From the NCBI RefSeq assembly GCF_014836495.1, contig NZ_JACSQT010000014.1, positions 1 through 54,480 of the forward strand: a stretch of DNA of 54,480 bases. Reading direction: 5' to 3'. The DNA comes from Cytobacillus stercorigallinarum (lineage in GTDB: Bacteria; Bacillota; Bacilli; Bacillales; Cytobacillaceae). Numbering within the stretch: position 1 is the first letter of the stretch; each line of letters opens with the position of its first letter. Of this stretch, positions 9,119 to 16,439 are shown one piece after another. The notes beneath the pieces are model-generated. The model had not been told where the DNA came from, searched no databases, and was given only the letters and a program-made list of their open reading frames with translations. The translations under genes were made by a program, and so were the position numbers.

Positions 9119-10326
9119 CGTACTACCTCCGCCATCGCCTTGTTTTTTCGGTAATTCGTTGTCGTGATCACAACACCGTTAACCATTGTTAGCGTAACTG
9201 TTGGAAAACCATCATCCAATTTCTCAATGATAAGTAAATCCGCTTTATAGCCAGGTTTGATAGAACCAATTTCATGATCAAGGTTTACTGCCTTCGCTGG
9301 CTTTGAAGTGACCATTTGGAACATATCTAGTAAGTTCTGACCATACTTTTCATGAAGTGTAAAGATAGAATGGAGTAAAGCCGATGGATAATAATCACTG
9401 CATAAAATATCTGCACATTGATGACGAATCGCTTCTGCTGCGGATAAATTGCCTGAGTGCGAGCCACCTAAAAGGATATTAGGCGCCCCAACGATTGTAT
9501 ATAGACCGCTCTGCTTCGCCTTTTTAGCAACCTCTAATGTAATGGGGAATTCACTGATTGTTGTCCCAATAGATTGGACGAGGTCAATCTTACTTTTATG
9601 GTCATCATCATGTGAAGCAACGCTAACCCCTTGTCTGATCGCTATTTCAGCAATCTCTTTCATCATGTCAATCGTCATCACTTTTGAAGATAGGCGGTCT
9701 TGGATAATACGATTTAATTCTTTTTCTGTTAAATCACGATAACCACGCATCGTTTCACGAAAAACTTCTAAATTGCGATACTGACCTTGGCCTGGTGTAT
9801 GATCCATAAAAGATAGCAGGTGAATTTTACCTGAACGAAGATTCTCTACTAAACAATCGATGCCATCAAGATTATCGATTTCAAATCGAGCATGTAGACG
9901 ATGGCGAATCAGATGTTGCTGCTCAGATGTTTCCGTAATCGCTTCGACTAATTTCTGTACATTTTGTGGTAAGCGCATCGGCTTATGGGTGAAAATATCC
10001 TCCCGGTAGAAAGAAAGTGAATGAAACATCGTTGTAATCCCGTGGCCAATCAGAATCTTCTCTGCTTCACGTAGGCCCATTTGGACATTCATCATACTTG
10101 TCGGTCGCGGCGAGATAATCGACTCAATATAATCAGAGTGAATATCTATAAACCCTGGAGAAATATAACCGCCATTTGCATCAATTCTTTCAACACTCGT
10201 AAAAGAAGTGAGTTCATCTTCTTTTACAATCGCCTTAATCCGGTCGTCTTCTACTAATACTGCATGTTTTTCTAGCATTCTATCTTCAAGGACAATCACA
10301 CCGTTATGAATGATATACATATGCAC
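9115..10326 (-). CDS. phnM: Alpha-D-ribose 1-methylphosphonate 5-triphosphate diphosphatase PhnM
   Basis: This 403-residue amidohydrolase-superfamily enzyme removes diphosphate from the ribosyl-phosphonate 5-triphosphate intermediate, giving the substrate for PhnJ. The amidohydrolase metal motif is seen as SPGFIDIHSD (H63, D65), with further ligands in ASHDDDHKSK and CSDYYPSALL. A C-terminal segment KPGYKADLLII is typical of the superfamily's small beta domain. The start at 10326 follows AAAAGAGGAGGGT. It lies 9 bases after phnK. Confidence 0.94.
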   Translation of the reverse strand: MHMYIIHNGVIVLEDRMLEKHAVLVEDDRIKAIVKEDELTSFTSVERIDANGGYISPGFIDIHSDYIESIISPRPTSMMNVQMGLREAEKILIGHGITTMFHSLSFYREDIFTHKPMRLPQNVQKLVEAITETSEQQHLIRHRLHARFEIDNLDGIDCLVENLRSGKIHLLSFMDHTPGQGQYRNLEVFRETMRGYRDLTEKELNRIIQDRLSSKVMTIDMMKEIAEIAIRQGVSVASHDDDHKSKIDLVQSIGTTISEFPITLEVAKKAKQSGLYTIVGAPNILLGGSHSGNLSAAEAIRHQCADILCSDYYPSALLHSIFTLHEKYGQNLLDMFQMVTSKPAKAVNLDHEIGSIKPGYKADLLIIEKLDDGFPTVTLTMVNGVVITTTNYRKNKAMAEVVR

Positions 10327-10335
10327 CCTCCTCTT

Positions 10336-11175
10336 TTATAACAACGAATAAACAAGCTGTTGCGTGTATGCGTCTTGAGGATCTTCAAGTACTTGATCCG
10401 TTAGCCCTGCTTCAATTACTTCTCCGTTTAACATCACCATTGTCCGATCAGCTAGCATTCGAATGACGGCTAAGTCATGCGATACCACAATCATGCTGAT
10501 ACCCATTTCACGTTGAATCGTTTTAATTAAATCAAGAACACTGGCTTGCACGGATAAGTCTAACCCTGTTGTTACTTCATCTAAGAAAAGAATGGGAGGA
10601 TAGTTAGAAAGGGCTTTTGCAATTTGTACACGCTGCTGCATCCCCCCTGAAAACCGCTTTGGTTCTTCCTTCATTCTAAAAAGGGGAATATGGACTTTGT
10701 CGAGCAATTCCATTCCGACACGCTCCATCTCACCTACATGGCGATTGCCTGCAGCAATAAGTTTCTCAGCAATATTTCCAATAGAGGAAAAGTTCATTTT
10801 CAACCCTTTTGTTGGATTTTGATAAACCATACCTAGGATATGATTGCGCACATTTCTTTTTTGCTGATTAGAAAGAGCAAAAATGTTTTTCCCCTTAAAA
10901 TCTTCATGATTGATAAACATTTCTCCACCTGTCGCAGTCTCATCAAAATACAAACATTGCATAAGTGTAGATTTCCCACTCCCACTTTCGCCAACAATCC
11001 CTAAAATTTCCCCAGGAAATAATTCAAACGATATATTTCGACAAGCATACACTGTTCCACAATAAGGGCAAAAATTCTTTTCTAACTGTCTCGTATCTTC
11101 ATGCTGACAATGACTACAACCTCTGCCAAATACTTTTTCTAATCGCTGGATTTTTAAGATGGGTTCATCATGCAT
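10336..11175 (-). CDS. phnK: C-P lyase complex ATPase PhnK with four-cysteine insertion
   Basis: This 279-residue ABC ATPase docks on the PhnGHIJ core of C-P lyase in E. coli. Walker A is GESGSGKST (62-70), the signature is FSGGMQQRV, and Walker B is ILFLDEVTTGLD. Unlike the roughly 250-residue E. coli protein, it has an insertion after the first strand with C20-x2-C23 and C36-x2-C39 (GCSHC and FCPYC), which looks like a zinc ribbon. The insertion sits between the N-terminal strand and the core ATPase fold. It overlaps phnJ by eight bases and is followed by phnM. Confidence 0.92.
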   Translation of the reverse strand: MHDEPILKIQRLEKVFGRGCSHCQHEDTRQLEKNFCPYCGTVYACRNISFELFPGEILGIVGESGSGKSTLMQCLYFDETATGGEMFINHEDFKGKNIFALSNQQKRNVRNHILGMVYQNPTKGLKMNFSSIGNIAEKLIAAGNRHVGEMERVGMELLDKVHIPLFRMKEEPKRFSGGMQQRVQIAKALSNYPPILFLDEVTTGLDLSVQASVLDLIKTIQREMGISMIVVSHDLAVIRMLADRTMVMLNGEVIEAGLTDQVLEDPQDAYTQQLVYSLL

Positions 11176-12034
11176 AGCTTATATCCCCTTTTCCTTCAAT
11201 CACTCCATTGACTCGTTCTAAACAATGATGAGAATCATTACATTGGTAATACACTTTATCCTTGTCTGCATCTATGATCTCATCCAAATACGTATCCGTT
11301 GCCCCGCATAAATGACAAGCTTCTGTTGCGAAAGATTCGACAGTAAATGGGTAATCTTCAAATGCTAATGAACGGACATCTGTATAAGGTGGAACCGCAT
11401 AGATTTTCTTTTCTCGCCCTGCTCCCAATAAAATAAGTGCCTCTGAATGATTCATTTTATGATTATCAAATCGCGGGATAGGGCTTGGTGCCATCACATA
11501 ACGGCCCGCTACATATACAGGATGGTCCGCACCTGTGTTTGTCTGGCCATATTTCATAATTTGTTCAAATAACTGTAGCCAAGCACCGCTATATTCTTCC
11601 TCTGCATGAAGAATTTTTGTTTGTCTTTCACTCTTTTCCACTGACCGTAATGGTTCTGGCGCAGGTACCTGTAAGACGAGGACTTGACCTTCTGTTAAAG
11701 TCTGCTCAGGGATGCGGTGTCTTGATTGAATAATGGTCGCTTCTGCTGTTTTTTCTGTGATAGTAACGCCCGTCGTTTTTTCAACTAGTTTTTTGATATT
11801 AACAGCATTAACCGATTCATCTGACCCTTGATCAATCACCTTTAATACATCCTCTTGGCCAATAATGGCTAGCGTCACCTGTAAACCACCTGTACCCCAT
11901 CCTCTAGCGATAGGCATCTCTCTAGAAGAAAAAGGGACTTGGTAACCTGGAATGCTAATCGCTTTTAAAATCGTTCTTCTAATCTCTTTTTTCGAGCCTT
12001 CATCAAAGAAAGCAAACTGATGGAGTCTTGTCAT
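11168..12034 (-). CDS. phnJ: Alpha-D-ribose 1-methylphosphonate 5-phosphate C-P lyase PhnJ
   Basis: This 288-residue radical S-adenosylmethionine enzyme breaks the carbon-phosphorus bond. Cys240, Cys243 and Cys265 have the spacing of the E. coli iron-sulfur cluster ligands (C241, C244, C266). Cys271 matches the thiyl-radical cysteine C272. The glycyl-radical glycine is present in SIPGYQVPF near residue 30. All catalytic residues are therefore intact. It begins two bases after phnI and overlaps phnK by eight bases. Confidence 0.96.
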   Translation of the reverse strand: MTRLHQFAFFDEGSKKEIRRTILKAISIPGYQVPFSSREMPIARGWGTGGLQVTLAIIGQEDVLKVIDQGSDESVNAVNIKKLVEKTTGVTITEKTAEATIIQSRHRIPEQTLTEGQVLVLQVPAPEPLRSVEKSERQTKILHAEEEYSGAWLQLFEQIMKYGQTNTGADHPVYVAGRYVMAPSPIPRFDNHKMNHSEALILLGAGREKKIYAVPPYTDVRSLAFEDYPFTVESFATEACHLCGATDTYLDEIIDADKDKVYYQCNDSHHCLERVNGVIEGKGDISYA

Positions 12035-12036
12035 AG

Positions 12037-13131
12037 TTATTCCTCTCCCTTCTGTCCTTTTCTTGCCCGATCGAGCTTTGATTGGAAAGTCACATAATGA
12101 GGAAGTTTCAAATGGGAAATGAACCCTGTCGATTCAACAGAATCAATATGCAATAAGACAAACTCCTCGTCATGTGTGGGAAAATCAGATGATGGGTGCT
12201 GTAAGCATTGATCTAAAATACTCATCGCTATCGCCTTTGTTTCGTTTTGGCCATAGCACATCCCATAGCCAATTTCAAAGTCGAGGGCTTCTTCACTTTC
12301 CTCACTCACGCCCTTTACCGGCACGAATGATTCAACTTCTGTCACTTCAATGGCACCTATATAATATTGCTCTTCCTCACTTTCATTTTGAGATGAAAGG
12401 TGAATAGGCATCATACCAACCCTCAGCTCCCCTACATTGGGATGCACTTGACCATACCCCCGCATAGAAGCATAACCCAGGGAAGTAACTGCACCTGTCT
12501 GTCCTCTTGTTAATGTCTGCAATCTTGCACTTCGATCGGTAGGAAATTGCAAGCTCTTCTTGGTCACATCAAAAGGCTCGCGATTATCATCTACATACGT
12601 TTGCACAAGACCGTTTTTCCTTAAATACTCCACCACTTTAGGAAAAACTTGTGATGATGGCTGTTCTCCCAACTGAGCGATTTTTTCCTTATAATGCTGC
12701 AACCATTGTTTCTCTTCTTGTTGATTCTCTATTAATAAATCAAAATCTAACAATCTATGGGTATAATCCGTCGTCGCTCCTAATATTTGACCACCAGGGA
12801 TATCTTTAAAACTAGAAGAAATTCGTCTTGAAATGCGCATATCTCCCGTCTCGATTGCTTCGCTATAATACAGGCGTGGTAATGTCGAACGATGGGCACG
12901 CAGCGTAAATACAGCCTCCTCCACATTCCCTTCCGATTGTTTAATGGCCAGCGCAGCTAACATAGGCGCATACAGACTAGCTTCAGACATCACCTGATCT
13001 ACTAAGCCTTTCATAGTGGCAAGAATTGTTTCAATTTCTATATGTCTTTCGCCTTTCAGCCGGTTATATCGAAGGCGTTCGATGGAGGCTTCGATAGCCT
13101 CTGTCCCTCCTTTAACGGCAACATATCCCAT
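12037..13131 (-). CDS. phnI: C-P lyase core subunit PhnI
   Basis: This 364-residue protein is the nucleosidase-type subunit that, with PhnG, PhnH and PhnL, couples a phosphonate to the ribose of ATP. Its length is close to the E. coli protein (about 354 residues), and the N-terminal MGYVAVKGGTEAIEAS matches the family opening. Its ATG shares one base with the phnH stop (TAATG), implying tight translational coupling. I see no frameshift or missing segment. Confidence 0.94.
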   Translation of the reverse strand: MGYVAVKGGTEAIEASIERLRYNRLKGERHIEIETILATMKGLVDQVMSEASLYAPMLAALAIKQSEGNVEEAVFTLRAHRSTLPRLYYSEAIETGDMRISRRISSSFKDIPGGQILGATTDYTHRLLDFDLLIENQQEEKQWLQHYKEKIAQLGEQPSSQVFPKVVEYLRKNGLVQTYVDDNREPFDVTKKSLQFPTDRSARLQTLTRGQTGAVTSLGYASMRGYGQVHPNVGELRVGMMPIHLSSQNESEEEQYYIGAIEVTEVESFVPVKGVSEESEEALDFEIGYGMCYGQNETKAIAMSILDQCLQHPSSDFPTHDEEFVLLHIDSVESTGFISHLKLPHYVTFQSKLDRARKGQKGEE

Positions 13132-13721
13132 TATTTACTCACCTCACTAATTACAGTTGTCCTTGGTAAACAAATAACCTTTCCTACTTGGTCCGTTATC
13201 ACGAGATCGATTCCTAGCGGAAATTCTTTATTTTTTTCCTCTCGCGCTTGGTTGATTCGCTGAGAATAAGCAAGCTTTACACGCTTTTCCTTTTTGATTC
13301 CTGGACCTGATAATAGCCATTCTTGTCCTGATGACAACTCTGAGGTCTCGATAATGATGGTGGCTGAAAGTTGAGGGTCAATTAAACTACCTTTTTTCGC
13401 CGATTGGATAGCGTCTATTAGACTCGCTTGTGGTAAATCAGCTGTAATGATGATAAAATCGGCTTCACTTTCCTCTACATGCTTGGCTAATGTCAATTGG
13501 GCTATTCTTTGGACGAGTGACGTATGGTTCCCTTTAATATGAAAAGTCGCCTCGCTATCGAGTAATGTCATCATCGTTAAAAAGGTAGAATGGTAACAAT
13601 CGATTGGAAAGTCGATTTGGCACATTTGCTTTGCTAAACTATTCGTTTTACCAGGTTGGGCCATGCAATCCATTACCTTGCGAAAAACAGCTTGTGTGTC
13701 ATGGACATAATCAAGTGGCAT
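13131..13721 (-). CDS. phnH: C-P lyase core subunit PhnH
   Basis: This protein of about 196 residues is a core subunit of C-P lyase, close to the usual 194. The segment beginning MPLDYVHDTQAVFRKVMDCMAQPGK is the family's N-terminus. I chose ATG at 13721 because GGGAGTG lies about 8 bases upstream; an open frame extends further up but has no such site. It is 13 bases after phnG and its stop overlaps the phnI start. Confidence 0.94.
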   Translation of the reverse strand: MPLDYVHDTQAVFRKVMDCMAQPGKTNSLAKQMCQIDFPIDCYHSTFLTMMTLLDSEATFHIKGNHTSLVQRIAQLTLAKHVEESEADFIIITADLPQASLIDAIQSAKKGSLIDPQLSATIIIETSELSSGQEWLLSGPGIKKEKRVKLAYSQRINQAREEKNKEFPLGIDLVITDQVGKVICLPRTTVISEVSK

Positions 13722-13734
13722 GATTTTCACTCCC

Positions 13735-14157
13735 TTAAATTGACATCGTTTCAAAGGACACTTTTGTTTCCATTAATTGTGTCTGCTCTTTATTTTCCTG
13801 TTTGATGATTGCTTCTTCTTTCGCTTGGAGAAGCTGATTCCATCTCGCAATGATCGGCAATTTTGCGTTATAAGCAGCATCAATGATGGCCAGGTCACGA
13901 GACCACTCTTCTTCTAGTCCGATGACCATTCCCTTGCCTATGATGCCCTCTATTTCTACCATCGTCTCTGTCATTAATACTTCCCCCAGATAAAATAGGG
14001 AACGCTTTGCTGTTTCTCTTACCTTCACCATCGTTAAACCGTTTCTCGGCGCGACTATTTCTTTTACCTCGTGATTTTCGGTAACTTCTCTTGCCATTTC
14101 CTGAGCCAACGTGGTTCCGGCCTTCATTAAAATCGTCGTTCTTCTTTTTCGATTCAT
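13735..14157 (-). CDS. phnG: C-P lyase core subunit PhnG, first gene of the operon
   Basis: This 140-residue core subunit contains the family segment NGLTMVKVRETAKRSLFYLG followed by the EVLMTETMVEI stretch. The reading frame is open to 14277, but AGGAGGTAGGGAG directly before the ATG at 14157 fixes the start and gives a normal family length (about 150). It leads the phnGHIJKML-PHP-DCEE transcription unit. A PhoP-box-like element and a 12-bp palindrome lie between it and the upstream regulator. Confidence 0.93.
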   Translation of the reverse strand: MNRKRRTTILMKAGTTLAQEMAREVTENHEVKEIVAPRNGLTMVKVRETAKRSLFYLGEVLMTETMVEIEGIIGKGMVIGLEEEWSRDLAIIDAAYNAKLPIIARWNQLLQAKEEAIIKQENKEQTQLMETKVSFETMSI

Positions 14158-14188
14158 CTCCCTACCTCCTCTCGCAAGTTCATCGTAA

Positions 14189-14200
14189 CTTGGCGCCAAG
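14189..14200. promoter_or_regulatory. 12-bp palindrome, possible PhnF operator
   Basis: CTTGGCGCCAAG is a perfect 12-bp palindrome lying 32 bases upstream of the phnG start, downstream of the PhoP-box-like repeats. GntR/UTRA regulators bind short palindromes in such positions, so the adjacent PhnF-type protein is a candidate ligand. This is inference from position only. Confidence 0.35.
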
Positions 14201-14208
14201 CTGTTGTG

Positions 14209-14236
14209 TTTTAATTTATTTTTAATATTGTGTAAA
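14209..14236 (-). promoter_or_regulatory. Candidate PhoP box upstream of phnG
   Basis: On the phn coding strand three hexamers, TTTACA, TTAAAA and TTAAAA, are spaced by exactly five bases (11-bp period). Bacillus PhoP binds direct repeats of TT(A/C/T)A(C/T)A with this spacing. The first copy fits the consensus and the other two differ at one position. Phosphate-starvation control would suit a phosphonate operon. Confidence 0.5.
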
Positions 14237-14279
14237 TAAAGATTTACATCGGGCACACATTTGGAATGTCGCCGCATGC

Positions 14280-14313
14280 AAACCGCCCTTACCTATTGCG
14301 GTAAGGGCGGTTT
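14280..14313. terminator. Very stable hairpin between phnF and phnG
   Basis: The exact 14-bp arms AAACCGCCCTTACC and GGTAAGGGCGGTTT flank a 6-base loop, and TGCA/TGCA outside extends the pairing with one bulge. Only four T follow on the plus strand and none on the minus strand, so it is not a classic leftward terminator. It may block readthrough from phnF or act on the phn leader. Confidence 0.55.
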
Positions 14314-14533
14314 TGCACAGTTAGTATAGTAGTTTAGGAGTAGTGCGCCTTTGTTGATGGTGAGTTTGTTAAGTTGGTCAGTGAAATTAGTGGTTGGTTC
14401 TATCTTAGTGGTTTCTCTTCATAGGATGGGGGTCTCTTTTGCCTTCCAGGGAGTTCCGCTGAGTGCGGTGATCCTCTCTTTTCCACCGCCCTCATTCGTT
14501 CTATCCCCTCTCTAAATAGCAATCGGCCCCATT

Positions 14534-15208
14534 TCAACGGAGCCGATACTTAAATTTATCGCTTCTATAAAGGATGCATGTTCGTTCTAGTATTTTTTTG
14601 GTTTCTTCGCATACCGTTTGACTTTCTAGACAAATGAGTGGGAGGATATTATTGCATTTTAGCAACTCTTGCTCATCGGTCGAGGGGAATTGCACGCTTA
14701 ATACTGCTCCGTTATTTGTAAAGTGATGAAAGCCATGTGCTCGGTAATAGGCAAACATGGATGTAATTGTAGGTGCATCATTTTGAATAGTAGGGAAAAC
14801 CTCTACATTGACATACGATTGATGAATGGCGATGGGCTCCTCATTAATATAGCGAAGTCTTGCCAACATATATGTTTGATTTTCTTGATTAATTTCAATA
14901 TCTGGGGAAAATAAATTCACCGTTTTCAAATCATAGCCCGATGCAAGCATTTTATCGGTAAAACTTTCTCCACCTGATAAGTGTAAATGAATCGATTCTG
15001 ACTCGGGCTTCAGATAACGCCCTTTTCCGCGGACTGAGTAAAGATATCCTCGTCCTTCTAAATGCTGCAATGCTTTTCGTACCGTTATTCTTGGCAACTG
15101 AAACTCTTCTGCTAATCGATTTTCAGATGGGAATTTTTCATTGAGCTGATACTCCCCTGCAGTGATTCTTTTCAATAATTCATCAATTAATAACGCTTCA
15201 CTAGACAT
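14534..15208 (-). CDS. phnF: GntR-family regulator with UTRA domain, PhnF-like
   Basis: This protein of about 224 residues has an N-terminal winged helix (about 1-70, with PSENRLAEEFQLPRITVRKA as its recognition region). A C-terminal UTRA effector domain follows. HutC/PhnF-type regulators with this layout commonly sit beside and repress the pathway they control, and this gene lies just upstream of phnG on the same strand. ATG at 15208 has AAAGGAGAGG eight bases upstream; a GTG at 15217 is too close to that site. A weak hairpin ATCGGC/GCCGAT (14522-14547) overlaps its stop. The effector is not visible. Confidence 0.8.
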   Translation of the reverse strand: MSSEALLIDELLKRITAGEYQLNEKFPSENRLAEEFQLPRITVRKALQHLEGRGYLYSVRGKGRYLKPESESIHLHLSGGESFTDKMLASGYDLKTVNLFSPDIEINQENQTYMLARLRYINEEPIAIHQSYVNVEVFPTIQNDAPTITSMFAYYRAHGFHHFTNNGAVLSVQFPSTDEQELLKCNNILPLICLESQTVCEETKKILERTCILYRSDKFKYRLR

Positions 15209-15275
15209 CCCACTCACCTCTCCTTTTATTTTAGCAAATGAAGGGCTTTAATTTCAGAATTGAGGAAAGTAAGTT

Positions 15276-15290
15276 TATAATAAAATTATA
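15276..15290. promoter_or_regulatory. Inverted repeat at the heme monooxygenase promoter
   Basis: TATAATAAAATTATA is a 6-3-6 inverted repeat whose left arm is a perfect -10 hexamer. It lies 23 bases before the monooxygenase start. It resembles half of a Fur box only loosely, so iron control is possible but not shown. Confidence 0.3.
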
Positions 15291-15313
15291 GTCAATAAAA
15301 AGGAGGAATCATA

Positions 15314-15649
15314 ATGTATGTCGTAACGAATCGCATTAAAATGAAAAAAGGGTTTGCTGAAAAATTAGCGCCTAACTTCACGAAACCAGGTCCTCTACAA
15401 GAAATGAAAGGTTTCGTTAAAGTGGAAACCGTTATTACACAAAACTTAGAAGAACATGATGAATTGAATGTGAATATGTATTGGGAAGATCTTGATAGCT
15501 TCCAAGCTTGGAAGGAAAGCGATATATTCAAACAAGCACATAAACGCCCTGAACCAAAACAAGGGGAAGAGCCTAAGGAATCTCCGATGCTTGGTAGCCA
15601 ACTCGTTATCGGGAAAGTAGCAACAACAGTAGAAGCTATCGAAAAATAA
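15314..15649 (+). CDS. IsdG-type heme-degrading monooxygenase
   Basis: This 111-residue small ferredoxin-like (ABM) protein opens heme to release iron in the cytoplasm. The catalytic triad of IsdG (N7, W67, H77 in Staphylococcus aureus) appears here as N6, W66 and H76 (VTNRIK, FQAW, KQAH), with identical spacing. A strong AAAAAGGAGG precedes the ATG at 15314. It is divergent from phnF and ends in its own terminator before bceR. No heme-uptake genes are nearby, so it probably handles intracellular heme. Confidence 0.86.
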   Translation: MYVVTNRIKMKKGFAEKLAPNFTKPGPLQEMKGFVKVETVITQNLEEHDELNVNMYWEDLDSFQAWKESDIFKQAHKRPEPKQGEEPKESPMLGSQLVIGKVATTVEAIEK

Positions 15650-15656
15650 GTTAAGT

Positions 15657-15688
15657 AGAAGATCGTCGCTGTACGGTCTTCTTTTTTT
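15657..15688 (+). terminator. Terminator after heme monooxygenase gene
   Basis: The stem AGAAGATCG/CGGTCTTCT (one G-T pair) is followed by a T run, eight bases after the monooxygenase stop codon. Confidence 0.8.
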
Positions 15689-15751
15689 CATAAAGTTGTT
15701 CTCCCTTAGTGATTCTTATACAATATAAGGAAAAATAAGCGTGGTGAAAAG

Positions 15752-16438
15752 ATGTTTACTCTCTTACTAATAGAAGATGATGAAAGCCTATATCGCGAAA
15801 TCAGAGAAAGATTAGAACAATGGTCATTTAACGTAAATGGCATTGATGATTTTTCAAAAGTAATGGAACGGTTTACAGAGATTAAGCCTGATCTCGTCAT
15901 TATTGATATTCAACTGCCAAAATACGATGGCTTCCATTGGTGCCGAATGATTCGTAACCATTCGACCGTACCGATTATTTTCTTATCGTCTCGTGATCAT
16001 CCGACAGATATGGTCATGTCGATGCAACTTGGGGCCGATGATTTCGTGCAAAAGCCTTTTCATTTCGACGTACTTGTGGCGAAAATCCAAGCTTTATTAA
16101 GAAGGGCCTATAACTATACGGCCGATTTTCAGACACTGCAAACATGGTACGGAGCCAAGATTGACTATGAGAAGTATACCGTTACGAACGACCATGGTCA
16201 GATTACATTGACGAAGAATGAAATGTTTATTCTCAAGCAATTACTTCAACATAAAAATAAAACATTAAGCCGCGATGAACTCATTAAAGCGCTTTGGGAT
16301 GACGAGCGCTTTATTAGTGACAACACATTAACCGTTAATGTGAATCGGCTAAGAAAGCGACTCGAGGAAATCGACTTAGGCAAACATATCCATACAAAGG
16401 TAGGACAAGGTTATATGGCAATGGAAGAGGATTATTAA
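15752..16438 (+). CDS. bceR: OmpR-family response regulator BceR
   Basis: This 228-residue response regulator has a receiver domain (acidic pocket at D9-D10, phosphoacceptor D52 in IIDIQLP, and a conserved Lys in QKPFH). A winged-helix DNA-binding domain follows (about 130-225, ending KVGQGYMA). It is one base from the kinase gene and is followed by a BceAB-type transporter, the standard BceRSAB order. When phosphorylated it should activate bceAB. A candidate operator lies at 17447-17462. Confidence 0.9.
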   Translation: MFTLLLIEDDESLYREIRERLEQWSFNVNGIDDFSKVMERFTEIKPDLVIIDIQLPKYDGFHWCRMIRNHSTVPIIFLSSRDHPTDMVMSMQLGADDFVQKPFHFDVLVAKIQALLRRAYNYTADFQTLQTWYGAKIDYEKYTVTNDHGQITLTKNEMFILKQLLQHKNKTLSRDELIKALWDDERFISDNTLTVNVNRLRKRLEEIDLGKHIHTKVGQGYMAMEEDY

Positions 16439-16439
16439 T

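Larger units (their letters stand above)
14158..14533. other. phnF-phnG intergenic region
   Basis: This 376-base gap carries the phn operon control region: a candidate PhoP box at 14209-14236, the palindrome CTTGGCGCCAAG at 14189-14200, and a very stable hairpin at 14280-14313. The part from 14314 to about 14500 is unusually G/T-rich on the plus strand. It also holds a 31-codon minus-strand reading frame at 14400-14495 that I do not call a gene. Confidence 0.6.
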
